From: Climacteris rufus
Taxonomy: Eukaryota > Chordata > Aves > Passeriformes > Climacteridae
Direction of reading: 5' to 3'
DNA: 64,000 bases
Assembly: GCA_013398175.1 (NCBI GenBank)
Contig: VZRZ01003873.1
Location: 186,001-250,000 of the forward strand
The position numbers were made by a program, and so were the translations under genes. Positions 22,671 through 33,392 of this stretch are shown here, piece after piece (the stretch's first letter is position 1; each line of letters begins with the position of its first letter). The notes under the pieces were generated by a model. It worked only from the letters and a program-made list of their open reading frames with translations. It was not told the DNA's origin and made no database searches.

Positions 22671-25600
22671 GTAAGACCTTGACCTTTCTTTGTGCCTCTC
22701 CGTTAGCACCAAGTGCTTGTTCTTTGTCTCCAGCTTTAATGTCCTGTGGTCACTCCTCAGCACCTTCTCTGTGGCTGGTTCAGGATGTATTGTTATTATT
22801 CCTCTACAAGTGGCTACGGTACCTGGTGCCCTCCTGGCTGAGCTGCCACTGGTGTGGAGAACTCCCTCTACATGAGTAAATCGGGGCATGAGTGGTTCAG
22901 CTCCAGAGCTGAGCTGAGCTGATCTGTGCCAGCTGGGGAGCTGCCCTGTGTGGTGGTTTGCAGCCTGGCTCCTGCTTCCCCATCTGCATACTGGCTAGTG
23001 TGTCCCCAGGCATGTGGCAGCCCCTTCCAGGAGCGAGCAACGCTCTCCTAGAGGAATCCCTGATGCAGCTGGCACAGGTCTCTGCTCCAGTGTCCACTTA
23101 GACAATACTGATGAGCATGGCATCAAATTTAGCTGTCTCCATCTGGTGCTGGGGCCAGTGCAATGCCACATCCCAAGGTATGCAACACCTGACTCACACG
23201 AGCACCTTCTCCTAGCCCACCAGGCTGCTGGGCTATCACAGCACTCTGTTCCAGGCACTGAAAAACGCAGGAGAGAAACACAAAAGATGTCTCAGCGGTC
23301 ATGTGGGACAACTGATATGGGGCAATATGAGATACTCGGTGCTTTTGGGCCAAGGCTGTCCCTTGGTGCCAGCTACAAAGCCCACACAGAAAGAGCTGTG
23401 CAGCCCAGCCCAGACAGTCCCAGCTGCACACTGCAGAGGTTGGCTTAGTTTCCAACAGAGCTTTCTGAAACGCACCTGAACTCTCAGGGCAAGCGGGGGG
23501 AAGCCAGGAGGGTGGTAACTGCTGTGCCTTGCTGTCCCACTGGGAGGAAAGGCTTTTTTCCTTCCTCCCTGCTGTGACTGCTGGTGTGGGTGCCTGGCTG
23601 CTTTCACCACCTCGGGACAGGCTCCTCAGTGCTGCAAAGGCAATTAGGTGCCTACGGGCAGAGATTCTCAGCCCTTTAGCTCTTTATCCAGGTCACTTCA
23701 GATCAAAAGTGACTCAAAACCAGGTGAAGCATGAAAGGAGGTGACACGAGGTCATCTGGTGTCTGTAGCAAAAGTCCTTGGAGAAGTGGGGCACTTAGTG
23801 CTGTAAAAGTTTTGAAATGCTTTGTTATATGTTGCAGGAGATGGTATTAGCTGGATAATTATTACAAACAGTGGAATTTTTTGCAAGTAAGTTTACCAAC
23901 ACCAAATCCTCAGCACTGGTGGGGGCAAAACTGCTTTTTTTGTAGTCAAAACACAGACTTTTTTCTTTCATGTTATGATAAGTTGAATTGTTGTCCTGGC
24001 TGGCAAAAATACCATATCTTATCATACCTTGTCATAATATCTTAGAGTAAAGCAGACTAGTACTAGCCATTAGGCATGCAGGGTAAGAAATTCTTTTGGC
24101 AGAGCAATTGCAACACTTATTCAAGAATCCAGGTGAAGATTTCCTGCTAATTATCACTGGCTCTGAAGCTCACTGCAGGGAGGACTGGTATGTCTGGGGG
24201 CTTGGGTCAGTCTGCAGTCTCTCAGTCACTCCACATGGGTTTGAGACCGAGGTCTGAGTTTAAGAGTTGCTGCTGTTCTGCTCAGAGTGAAGGAGAACCA
24301 GGATTGCACATCCTGAGGGCTTCAGCAGTGAGTAAATGGGATCTGTGCCTGTGCTGACAAGGGAGGGGTATGCACTGTTTTTTATATGTAGGTGTATTTG
24401 TAACAAGTGCTAAGTAATCTAGAAGAAACTACATTAAAAGTTTAAATCTGTGTCATTGTGTTTAAAAATTCCTATAATTATGTGTGCTTTAACTTCCTAT
24501 CTTTCACCACTTCTCTGTGCTGGGATTGATCATTTGAGTCATGTACCAAATATTGCCGGGGCACTCCGAGAGCCGCCCCAGCAGTACAAACAGCAAGCAA
24601 ATCAGTGCAGTGTCCCAGCAGTGCCAGGCAGAACTGGGTCCCTGGCGGTGGCCGAGCAGGCTGTGCAGGACGGTGCCTCCCTCTGCTCGTGCTGTGCTGC
24701 CATCTGATGGGGGACCGTGGGTCCCACGCAGCCCCGCCTCGGAGTGCCCTTCCTTCCCACGGCAGTGCCACGGGCAGCTCTAGCTGCTTGTACATTGGCA
24801 ATGAACTCTCTTTAAATAATCCTGGGGAAGCAGATACCGAGGGGCCATCTGTTACTGACAGTATAAGAACAAAGCTAGATAAAAACCCAACCATTTACTG
24901 GTTTTCCCCTCCCTCCCTAAGTGCTCCTTCAAATACTTCAGCAAATTTCACTCGATAAACCATTTTTGTCCTGATTTTATATGTATGTTTCCTGGGAGAC
25001 TCTATTATTCCTGTGGCTTCTGTCCACAAGAAATGCCTGCTTAAAACCACCCATGTCACAGTGGGAGCAGCTGCTGTGTGGCTGGAAAGTGCCGTCCCCA
25101 AAGTGACTGTCTGGCCTCAGCTTCCCCAAGGAGAAAATGTGTTTCCAGGCAATACACACACCCTCTTCACACCTTATCCCAGCTCAGTCTTTGTCTGCCG
25201 TTCAGCCACCTGTCCCAAACTCCCTTGGAAGGGCTGTGTTTAGCAATACAAACAGCGAACATCTCGTGTGTCTGGTACAGCTGCGGGTAAACCAGGATGA
25301 GCCCATGGAAGATTATCCCCTGAAGGTGGAGGGGGGCAAAGAGGACGACTCCCGACGCTTTGGGATGGGCCAGACCACCAAAGACCAAATGAGGACCAAT
25401 GTCATCAACGAGATCATAAGCACAGAGAGAGACTACATCAAGCACCTGAAGGATATTTGTGAGGTAAGGAATAAAGGGGGAAGGGACTGTAGGAACTTGT
25501 CTGAAGGATAAGGGAATATGTCCCATTCTTACCCAGAAAGGGACCCTAAGCTGGTAACTTTTCTGAAAACAAGACTATATTTTCATCAGTTCTGCTGAAT

Positions 25601-28600
25601 GGCATTATATGCTCAGAAAACAGAAGACAATTCATTACAGCAAAAATCCCAAATGCCTCTGCATTGGGAGCACTCACTTGTGCTCTGATTAAATGGAATT
25701 AATTGAATTTCCCAAGCCAGAGAAAAGTAAATGTCTAGCACTGCTGTCTTCTCTAATATATGTTCTGAGGTAACATAATCAGCAACTCCAGCCTTCAGGC
25801 AAGTCATGCTCAGACCAAAACAACTGAGGGATGCTCAGCCAATTGGGTCCTTTACTTCCAAATATGCTGAATATTGTGACACCTCTTGTAAAAGAGATCC
25901 ATCATATACATTGGGGGAGTGAAGCTAGTTGGAAAGTTTTGCAGAAACATAATTCTCCACTGAAATGGTACAACAGTGTAGTGGCTCCCAGCTGGGGTAA
26001 GGAGCACACACTCACAAACAAGCCTCTTCTGCTGCAGTATCCCCCATCCCTTGGTGCTCTCCTGTGCCTAGAGTCAGTCAGGCATTTCTCACACAAGCAC
26101 CCAAACCAGATGCACAACTGGGTTTAACACTGGTTAACACTGGTCCTGAATGTACCAGTGGGTCAGCGCTGGGGTCAGAGCACCCCATTCCCTGCACACA
26201 CATCAAGGGCTTTTCAGCAGGAGAGGAAGCAGCTCTGTGACTCCTTCAGGTGTGGGCTGCAGTGACACCCAGACTGCAAGGAGTCTGTGGCCTGGCTCCT
26301 ATTTCTACCATGTTTAGGGTAACATTAGAGGAAATGAAGGTTAAACATGGAGGAAGGGAGTACAGGAACCTGGTGCACACCTGACTGCAGTCCATGGGGC
26401 TTTGTGTTGCCACAGAGCAGATGCCCAGGAAGCTTTCCAATGTGGTTTTCTCCTAGGGTTACATCAAGCAGTGCCGCAAGAGAGCGGACATGTTTACAGA
26501 AGAACAGCTGAAGACAATCTTTGGGAATATTGAGGACATCTACAGGTGCCAGAAGAAATTTGTTAAAGCATTAGAGAAGAAATTTAACAAAGACCACCCA
26601 CATTTGAGTGAGGTTGGCTCGTGCTTCTTGGAATATGTAAGTCAATTGGACTTCATGGGAAAGGGGTAGCTGAGCATGGATTAAGCCAGAGGATTCAGAA
26701 ATTGAAGCTTTCTTTAAAAAGACCCACCCAACCAAACGAAATGCCACACCCCCTGCCCCACTCCTGTTCAACCACTCCCCACTTCCCCAAGAAATATCCT
26801 GTAGCTCCTGTGGCTGTGAAAGAACATTTTCAAAGCACCTCATCTTCTGAACATGTCCGAACCCTGCCAGACCTTGGTACTTCAAGCAAAAATGTAGGAC
26901 GATTCCAAAATCTTGAGCAGGAGTTTGCAGTGATGGTATTTTCAGGCCAGTGCAGGATCAGCAGTGGCTGTTCTGGGCATTAAAAGCATTCAGCTGAGCC
27001 CAGACCAGGATATGTGGGAATGTCTCAGTCTCTCGGTTGAGCTGCACATGCTGTGACCTGTAACACACCCTGCCCACCCCCAGCTTTGGGTCTGCAGCCT
27101 TCGGAGCCTGGGGAGGATACAAAGCACCAAAGAGCCCCAGTTACAGGATATAAATCACCAAAGAGTCCCAGTTACAGGATACAAATCACCAAAGAGCCCC
27201 AGTTACAGGATGCAAAGCACCAAAGAGCCCCAGTTACAGGATACAAATCACCAAAAAGCCCCAGTTACAGGATGCAAAGCACCAAAGAGCCCCAGTTACA
27301 GGATACAAATCACCAAAAAGCCCCAGTTACAGGATGCAAAGCACCAAAGAGCCCCAGTTACAGGATACAAATCACCAAAAAGCCCCAGTTACAGGATGCA
27401 AAGCACCAAAGAGCCCCAGTTACAGGATACAAATCACCAAAGAGCCCCAGTTACAGGATACAAATCACCAAGCAGTTCCTGTGTAGGGAACACAGAGGGG
27501 AGCCTGGGGAACACGGGCAGTAAATGCCTCCACTTCCCTTGCAGCAAACAGAGTTCCAGATCTACTCTGAGTACTGCAACAACCACCCCAACGCCTGCAT
27601 GGAGCTGTCCCGCCTCACCAAGGTGAACAAGTACGTTTACTTCTTCGAGGCCTGCCGGCTGCTGCAGAAGATGATTGACATCTCCCTGGATGGGTTCCTG
27701 CTGACCCCCGTGCAGAAAATCTGCAAATACCCCCTGCAACTGGCCGAGCTGCTCAAGTACACCAACCCCCAGCACAGGTAGGCCAGGGAGGGAGGGAGGG
27801 AGCCAGGCTGCTCTCATGCAAGTGGACTCGTGTAGAACCCTGCAGGGACGGCAGTGGCCAGCAGCAGCCAACACCACAATTCTTACGGGTTGCCTTGTAG
27901 AAACCAGGAAAAAAAGTATTTTTCTGTCAAATACACAATTCTCCACTACAGTAGCACTGAACTTCCCTGTCCGTTATAGATCTAGAGTTACAAGGTTCAC
28001 CTTATAATGGCACTTTTCTATTTTATTTGGCTCTCATATCTGTGATACCAGCATGTACATACTTTGGAGCTAAATGTTTCTGGTAGTGGTGGTGTTGAAA
28101 ACTTTGCCTCCAAAAGCATTGGTTGACTATACCCCAAAATGTCCATATAGCTACACTTTACCAGTGGGAAGTTGTGCCCTGCAGCAGTCAAGACATGCAC
28201 ACTTGGTGTCCCATCAGTGCCAGCTCCAAAGCCTCCAAATCCATTGCTCAGTTTCAGGGTGAAGGCACTCCCTTTAGCTCAAATAACTGTCATTTAATCA
28301 AGCATCTGAAATAACCAGCTACAGAAATAAAATAAGAAAAATCTGTTTTAAAGTGTTGATATTGGCCCATTGTGGCTTGACTTCATTTCACCTTCCTAAT
28401 TGCAGCCCTGGTGCTTCCCAGAATGGTTTTAGGCACATCTTGTTAAATCTGTAAGCATGTTGTCTGCAGCTGACCTCAGAGCAGAAAGCTCCTTAATGCA
28501 GTGCACAGATGTTTAGGAAGTTGCCTTAGAGCCAAGTTGTGCAGCTCAGCTCCTTCCCAGCAGCTCTGAACTCAGCAGAAGTGGCTGGTGGCAGCAGATG

Positions 28601-31600
28601 GTGTGGGGGGGAGGGCAGATCAGCCTCTGGCCTACCTTTCCAGATAAGCCATCAGCTCCTGTTCGAAACAACAGATCAGTCCTGGATTGGGAATATGTTG
28701 TATTATGTTGCAGAAAGAAAATGAGGCTTGGAAAGCCCTGGAGGTTCTTCCAGAAATTTGTATGTGCAGCTCTGTAGCTAAATTTGATTACTTCCCCTCT
28801 TTCCTTCCTCGAATTTGGCCTCGATTTGTTACCAGACCCTGATCTGTGCCTCACCAGCAGCGCGTGTCTGAGGAGCTGCCCACAGGCACAGGCGCCTCCA
28901 TTCCAGCACAGAGCAGCTGGGAGAGACGGCAAGAGGAACTCCTGGTTCCCGTCCCCAGCCCCTTGCTAGGCTGCTCTCCTCTGGGGTGCAGCTACAACAG
29001 CCACGTGCCATTTTGCCCCCCCAGGGATTTTAAGGATGTGGAGGCCGCCCTGAACGCCATGAAGAACGTGGCTCGGCTCATCAACGAGCGCAAGCGGCGG
29101 CTGGAGAACATCGACAAGATCGCGCAGTGGCAGAGCTCCATCGAGGACTGGGAGGTAGGGGACTGCCCTGCCCCAGGAACCGGCTGTTCCACCTTGTTCC
29201 TCTTCTGCCCTTCCAACAGCTGCTCCCCACAGTGAGATCTGTCCAGCCCTCTTCAGCTCTCTGCCCATTTTAGAGGTTTACTTTTTATTTAAGCAGGTGT
29301 GAGACCTTTTAGTACAAGTGGACAGGTCCAGCACATAACCCAGCTGGACCAGCTGCCTTTGCATGTTCCCCGGGATTTTTGTTTCCCTGTCCCTGTTTTT
29401 CCTTGCAGAATGAAATTAGCATGTAGATTAGTGAAATTCTATTATTTTTCTCTTGTCCTTCATTTTATCCTGAGTGATTTCAAACTCTCAAGATGAGAAG
29501 AATTGCCCCTTAATGCTTAATGAGCCAGGCTAGTGTTACAGAAAGGCAAGTTCTGGCATAGTGACAGAGGAAACCAAGGCTTCCTGCAGAATGATTACAA
29601 AAATGCTAAATAAAAGAAACATAATACTAATTTTCTAAATCCTAGACTCAACTGTCTCCCTGCACAGGGATGTCAGGCTAAATTCTCAGCTCCTTGCTTA
29701 TGTGCCTCCTTTATGTCTGGGATGGAGCGGCTCCCTGAGCAGACTCCCTGGAAAAGAAATTTTTTCATTTAACACACTATTGTTGTTATCAAATTCAGTT
29801 CCCATTCCCTGCTGCCAAGGGCACAGTGTCCGCCTGATGTGACAAGGACCATCCTCCAGCACAGAGGCTCCCTCTCATTCCCAGAAGAGCTCTGTCAGCA
29901 GGAATTGAGGCCCCTCAGCCAAGCTGAGGTTCTCCTGTGAGACTACAGGCTTATTTCTTGCTCCTGTTTTCAGGAGACCAAGGCTGAGACCAACCTGTTC
30001 TTTGTGCTGTTCTCAGGGAGAAGATGTCCTTGTCAGAAGCTCGGAACTCATCTATTCTGGGGAATTAGCCAAAATCTCCCACCCTCAAGCCAAGAGCCAA
30101 CAGAGGATGTTCTTCCTCTTCGATCACCAGCTTGTCTGTTGCAAGAAGGTAACCCACGAGTGCTGCTACTGCTGTGCTAATGGATTAATTAAACCCCTTT
30201 TTTTCCTTAATACTTCCTGGGCTCATGTGCTCCTGGTAGAGCCTTCTCTGCACTCCCTGCAGTCTTTTCTCTGACATCCTGGGGTGTTCTGTGCACCTGA
30301 GCACAGCAATCAGCTACTGGTCTAATTCTCACAGCAAGAGGAAAGCATGGCACTGCTTCTAGGGCTAGTGGTGGGGTGATTCTATACACCTCAGGTACGA
30401 GCACTGTCACACAATTTAACTGCCTTGTTTTTCAACTGCACTCCCACCTGAGGTTAGTATTGTATTCACAAATAACTGCAGCTTGGATGAAGAGCTGGGG
30501 GCCTTGGCAGTCAGTAAGGCCATGTTAACATCACGTGTAAGTCTTTAAGTACAGCTCATGCTATAAGCTAAATACTAAATCTTCCTTCTTGGAGCCAGTG
30601 AAAGGTATCTTCCTCTGGAATTTCAGAACTGAATGTGCCAATTATTTTTTGCATATTCCACAGCATGGAGGTAGCTCCAGGTAATTTAGGCATGAAAATC
30701 CCTGTTTTCAAAGTGGCTTTTCATTGTCAACACAAAACCCAAGAGCTAAATAGGATTTTTTTTTTTGCTTTCGAACTGGAACTGGAGGATTCAAATAGAG
30801 TTTTCTGACAGAGGTTTCATGAGGATTTGGGATGATGTGTAATACTCAAGCTTGCTTCTTGTTCAGGTTTCAGGGCAGCTGACAGGCCCCAGCACAGACA
30901 GCAGCCTGTCCTGACCCCACTGCCAGAACAAGCCATGTGGTTCCCACAGTGCCCACAGCAGCTCTGCAATTCCAGATTCAAATCCAGCATTTGTTTCTTT
31001 TACAGGACTGTAACAATATCAGGAAGATGAAATATTCCTCATTTCTGAGAAACGCCAACATCTCTATTGTGATCTCTCCTGCAGGACCTTCTGCGCAGGG
31101 ACATCCTGTATTACAAGAGTCGGATCAACATGGATGACATGGAGATGCTGGATGTAGAGGATGGGAAGGACAAGGACTTCAATGTCAGTGTGAAAAACGC
31201 CTTTAAGCTGCGCTGCCGAGACACCGAGGAAATCCATTTGTTCTGTGCCAAGAAGCCTGAGCAGAAGCAGCGCTGGCTGAAGGCATTTGAGAATGAAAGG
31301 AGGCAGGTGCAGCTCGACCAGGAGACAGGTCTGCAAAGAGCAGTGCTGGGGAGTCTGGGGGGTTTTAATTATTATTTTTGGGTTTTTGTTGTCTTTTACC
31401 ACCAGCTGATGCCTAGGCAGTGAGAGGGTGGGGAAGCCAGTCCAGCTCCAGTCCAGCTCTGAAGGAATCTGTGCCATTAAGACTGCAAATCAGCACGAGC
31501 CCACACTGCAGTGTGTCCCCAGGGAGGCTGATGTGTCTTTAACGAGTTCAAGCAGGGCTGACAAAACAGTCAGTACTTTACATACAGCTCCCAGAACAGC

Positions 31601-33392
31601 AAGTGCCCAGCTTGGAGGTATCTATGCAGAACAGGTTCAGCCAAGGCTTCTCACTGTGCTAAAGGGTTTGTGCTGTTTTGTCCAAATCCTGCATCATTCA
31701 GCCTGGTGTGAAGGTATAAGATTTCAGCCCCCCCTAGCCCAGGCTGGTTTCTCCCCAGAGAAGTGTGGGCTGAAGGGCAGGCAGCACACCCTGCATGGGG
31801 GGAGCTGTGCAGCCCAGCACAGGCCAGAGGAGCAGGCTGTGCCCTCCCAGCCTTGGCAGCGACTGTGACCTCTCACCTCAGGCCTATCCCTGTAGGGGAT
31901 ACCCTGAGGTACCAAATGATGACCTGCTGACAAAAATCTGTTTTATCTTCCAGGTTTTTCAATCACTGAGGTGCAGAAAAAGCAGGCAATGCTGAATGCC
32001 AGCAAGCAGCACCATGCTGGGAAGCCCAAGGGTGAGTCACACCTGAACACAGAACACTGTGAAATGGGGGTGGCTCTGTATTTACTACATGGGTGTAGTT
32101 TCAATGAAGTGGCATTAACAAACTCTTGAGAAGGCCAGATGGTGAGCTTTGGTGTGACAAACTGCAGCACAATTCCTGGTAGATTCAGATGGCTGGAGTC
32201 AGCAAACTATTCCTGACTCCAGGAGAGCCACTTTGCACATAATCAGTGCTGTGCCAAAACCCAGCAGCTTCTGCTCCAAGGCCTCCCCCCCACCCCAGCA
32301 GTACGGCATTCCTGTTGGCAAAGGACAAGTTTTGTAGCAATCCCCATGAGGCACAGAGGGCCACAGAGATCCCTGCAGCAGGGACTGTTCCTGCCTGGGC
32401 AGTTGTGCCTGTGGAAGATGCTCTGAGAGCTGCAGCTGGGGCAGAGTGCCAGGGGTAGGGCCCATGCTTGAGCAGAGCTCTTCGTTTAACCTGCCAGAGA
32501 CAAGGACAATTAGCAGCAGCCAGGGGAGAGTGAAGTCAAGCAAAAGAAAGGAAGGTTCCTGTGCCCACAGCACTGTAGGCTGAAGACAGCCCTGTTGATG
32601 CCACCTTCCCCTTCTCTCTGTTCACAGGGAGAGATGCCACTTGGTTTCCTCTGGACCTACAGAGGCAACCACTTCCTCTTAGTGGCACCAGCCAGCACTT
32701 AAAGCCCAGCCACATCTTCAGAAAGCAAGCTTGGCTAAATGTCAAAATAGGTCAGAAATAAGATTTGACTGCAAACAGGGAAGTTTGGAAGGAAGCCAGA
32801 TCCCACCAACAGAGCAAAGCCCTCAGGGCACAGCAGTAGAGGAGACTGCACAGAGCAGCCTTGTCCACCATGCAGGCACTGACCATTCCTACTCAGAAAT
32901 GCAGCCCGGGAGGTTGTAACAGGGGACAGCAGCACTTGCACAGCAGCTGCTTCTCCCAGCACGGCGAAAAGCACCAGTTCAGTTTGGCACCAGTGATGAG
33001 CTGCAGCTCTTTAGCCCTGCTGTCGTGGTGGCAGAACACCTGGCAGCTGTGGCCTTCCACAGCATCAGCTCTAATCCTTCAAAGCACTGCTGAAAGTCAG
33101 GATAAACTAAAGGAAGGGTAACACTAAGCCAACCCACTTCACAGCCCTGCAGCTTTAACGGCGACTGGGGAGACGGGGCAGGAGAGAGAAAGAGCTGTGT
33201 TCAACTAACGTGCTTCCCCTCTGCTCCTCCCCAGCTGTCACCAGGCCCTACTACGACTTCCTGATGCGGCAGAAGCACCCCACGCTGCCCAGCGCGCTCC
33301 CCCAGCAGCAGGTGTTCATGCTGGCAGAGCCCAAGCGCAAGCCCTCGAACTTCTGGCAGAACATCAGCAGGCTCACGCCCTTCCGCAAATAG
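22491..33392 (+). CDS. ARHGEF4: ARHGEF4 (ASEF) Rho guanine nucleotide exchange factor, C-terminal 505 codons in nine exons
   Basis: The exons join at 22491-22670, 25281-25463, 26457-26636, 27545-27777, 29025-29154, 30017-30148, 31085-31328, 31954-32031 and 33235-33392. They total 1,518 bases in one uninterrupted frame with a TAG stop. The order is SH3 (about residues 5-65), linker, DH (about 97-283), PH (about 312-420) and a basic tail ending NFWQNISRLTPFRK. ASEF catalyses GDP/GTP exchange on Rac1 and Cdc42 at the cell cortex. Its SH3 domain holds the DH domain inactive until APC binds the N-terminal region. The tail motifs (KPEQKQRWLKAF, QVQLDQETGFSI, KKQAMLNASKQ, RQKHPTLPS) fit ARHGEF4 and not SPATA13 or ARHGEF9. 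The convergent FAM168B neighbour matches human 2q21.1. The N-terminal exons (APC-binding region) are not in the part I could read, so this is a partial gene. All introns are GT-AG and I see no disabling change. Confidence 0.95.
22671..25280 (+). other. ARHGEF4: ARHGEF4 intron between SH3 and linker exons
   Basis: A GT-AG intron of 2.6 kb. It contains a GC-rich patch at 24,558-24,750 with a 12-bp inverted repeat and a CTCF-like core. No other exon or named repeat was seen. Confidence 0.7.
24558..24750. promoter_or_regulatory. GC-rich intronic element with inverted repeat and CTCF-like core
   Basis: GGGCACTCCGAG at 24,559-24,570 is repeated as its exact complement CTCGGAGTGCCC at 24,738-24,749. 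Between them lies GCCATCTGATGG (24,699-24,710), one mismatch from the core GCCMYCTRSTGG of the CTCF motif as I remember it, and a 15-base hairpin GGGACC-GTG-GGTCCC at 24,711-24,725. CpG is raised here relative to the intron. A protein-binding role is inference. Confidence 0.3.
25281..25463 (+). CDS. ARHGEF4: ARHGEF4 exon: SH3-DH linker and start of DH
   Basis: Sixty-one codons, phase 0 at both ends, between TGGTACAG and GTAAGGAA. LRVNQDEP continues the SH3 edge. An acidic linker rich in E, D, G and K follows, and then KDQMRTNVINEIISTERDYI, the first conserved DH helix that contacts the GTPase switch I region. The linker differs most from mammals, as expected for a flexible segment. Confidence 0.95.
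25464..26456 (+). other. ARHGEF4: ARHGEF4 intron
   Basis: A GT-AG intron of 993 bases ending in GTGGTTTTCTCCTAG. A short triplication of TTAACACTGG-like words occurs near 26,126-26,150. Nothing else was recognised. Confidence 0.7.
26457..26636 (+). CDS. ARHGEF4: ARHGEF4 exon: DH domain, first half
   Basis: Sixty codons, phase 0 at both ends. It encodes GYIKQCRKRADMFTEEQLK, then TIFGNIEDIYRCQKKFVKAL, the characteristic DH helix pair of the collybistin/ASEF group, and ends at CFLEY where human has CFLEH. The donor is GTAAGTCA. Confidence 0.95.
26637..27544 (+). other. ARHGEF4: ARHGEF4 intron carrying a minisatellite
   Basis: A GT-AG intron of 908 bases. Its last 430 bases hold the 31-bp tandem array listed separately. 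The true acceptor is CTTCCCTTGCAG at 27,544. Confidence 0.75.
27119..27475 (+). repeat. 31-bp minisatellite, 11 full copies
   Basis: Eleven complete 31-base units run from 27,119 to 27,459 with a partial twelfth. Each reads ACAAATCACC or GCAAAGCACC, then AAAGAGCCCC or AAAAAGCCCC, then AGTTACAGGAT. In the middle the two variants alternate, giving a 62-bp higher-order period. Copies differ at few positions, so the array is young or kept uniform. Because 31 is not a multiple of three, a chance frame of 156 codons crosses it. The array ends about 70 bases before the next exon, and each copy contains a TTACAG that resembles a weak splice acceptor. Confidence 0.95.
27545..27777 (+). CDS. ARHGEF4: ARHGEF4 exon: DH domain core
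   Basis: 233 bases, entering in phase 0 and leaving with two bases of the next codon (AG|G, Arg). It encodes QTEFQIYSEYCNNHPNACME, the FFEACRLLQKMIDISLDGFL segment and LLTPVQKICKYPLQLAELLK. The last is the most conserved DH helix, which contacts Rac1/Cdc42. The sequence is essentially identical to mammalian ASEF here. Confidence 0.96.
27778..29024 (+). other. ARHGEF4: ARHGEF4 intron
   Basis: A GT-AG intron of 1.25 kb. It starts with a short (GGGA)n tract at 27,784-27,800. No exon or named repeat was recognised. Confidence 0.7.
29025..29154 (+). CDS. ARHGEF4: ARHGEF4 exon: end of DH and DH-PH junction
   Basis: 130 bases: one base completing Arg, then 43 codons. It encodes DFKDVEAALNAMKNVARLIN, ERKRRLENIDKIAQWQSSIE and DWE. 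This long last DH helix leads into the PH domain and is a hallmark of the ARHGEF4/SPATA13/ARHGEF9 group. The donor is GTAGGGGA. Confidence 0.95.
29155..30016 (+). other. ARHGEF4: ARHGEF4 intron
   Basis: A GT-AG intron of 862 bases ending in GTGCTGTTCTCAG. Nothing else was recognised. Confidence 0.7.
30017..30148 (+). CDS. ARHGEF4: ARHGEF4 exon: PH domain, first strands
   Basis: Forty-four codons, phase 0 at both ends. It encodes GEDVLVRSSELIYSGELAKI, a short variable loop (SHPQAKSQQ) and RMFFLFDHQLVCCKK, the first beta strands of the PH domain. The loop is a phosphoinositide-facing position in PH domains generally; its specificity cannot be read from sequence alone. Confidence 0.95.
30149..31084 (+). 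other. ARHGEF4: ARHGEF4 intron
   Basis: A GT-AG intron of 936 bases ending in GATCTCTCCTGCAG. Nothing else was recognised. Confidence 0.7.
31085..31328 (+). CDS. ARHGEF4: ARHGEF4 exon: PH domain, second half
   Basis: 244 bases: 81 codons plus one base (G|GT, Gly). It encodes DLLRRDILYYKSRINMDDME, the DVEDGKDKDFNVSVKNAFKL strands and the closing PH helix with its invariant Trp (KPEQKQRWLKAFENERRQVQ). In PH domains this Trp packs the C-terminal helix onto the barrel. CAKKPEQKQRWLKAF is nearer to human ARHGEF4 than to SPATA13. The donor ACAG|GTCTGC is weaker than the others. Confidence 0.95.
31329..31953 (+). other. ARHGEF4: ARHGEF4 intron
   Basis: A GT-AG intron of 625 bases. Nothing else was recognised. 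Confidence 0.7.
31954..32031 (+). CDS. ARHGEF4: ARHGEF4 exon: C-terminal tail, first part
   Basis: A 78-base exon with split codons at both ends. It encodes FSITEVQKKQAMLNASKQHH and AGKPK, a Lys/Gln-rich segment after the PH domain that is specific to ARHGEF4 among its paralogues. The donor is AAGG|GTGAGT. Confidence 0.93.
32032..33234 (+). other. ARHGEF4: Last ARHGEF4 intron
   Basis: A GT-AG intron of 1.2 kb ending in CTGCTCCTCCCCAG. Nothing else was recognised. Confidence 0.7.
33235..33392 (+). CDS. ARHGEF4: ARHGEF4 last coding exon
   Basis: Two bases complete an Ala codon; 51 more codons and a TAG stop follow. It encodes VTRPYYDFLMRQKHPTLPSA, then LPQQQVFMLAEPKRKPSNFW and QNISRLTPFRK. 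The final EPKRKPS.FW..ISRL.PFRK motif is shared by the three ASEF-group exchange factors, and the preceding RQKHP.LPS is typical of ARHGEF4. DFLM is an insertion relative to the human RPCYLTRQKHP segment as I recall it. Confidence 0.95.

Noticed and set aside
27053..27626. Long open frames across the 31-bp repeat
   Set aside because: They arise from a stop-free tandem repeat inside an ARHGEF4 intron and run into the next exon in the wrong frame.
22491..33392. Assignment to SPATA13 (ASEF2) or ARHGEF9 (collybistin)
   Set aside because: Domain order is the same, but the PH-end and tail motifs and the FAM168B neighbour fit ARHGEF4. SPATA13 lies beside MIPEP/PARP4-type neighbours and has a different tail.
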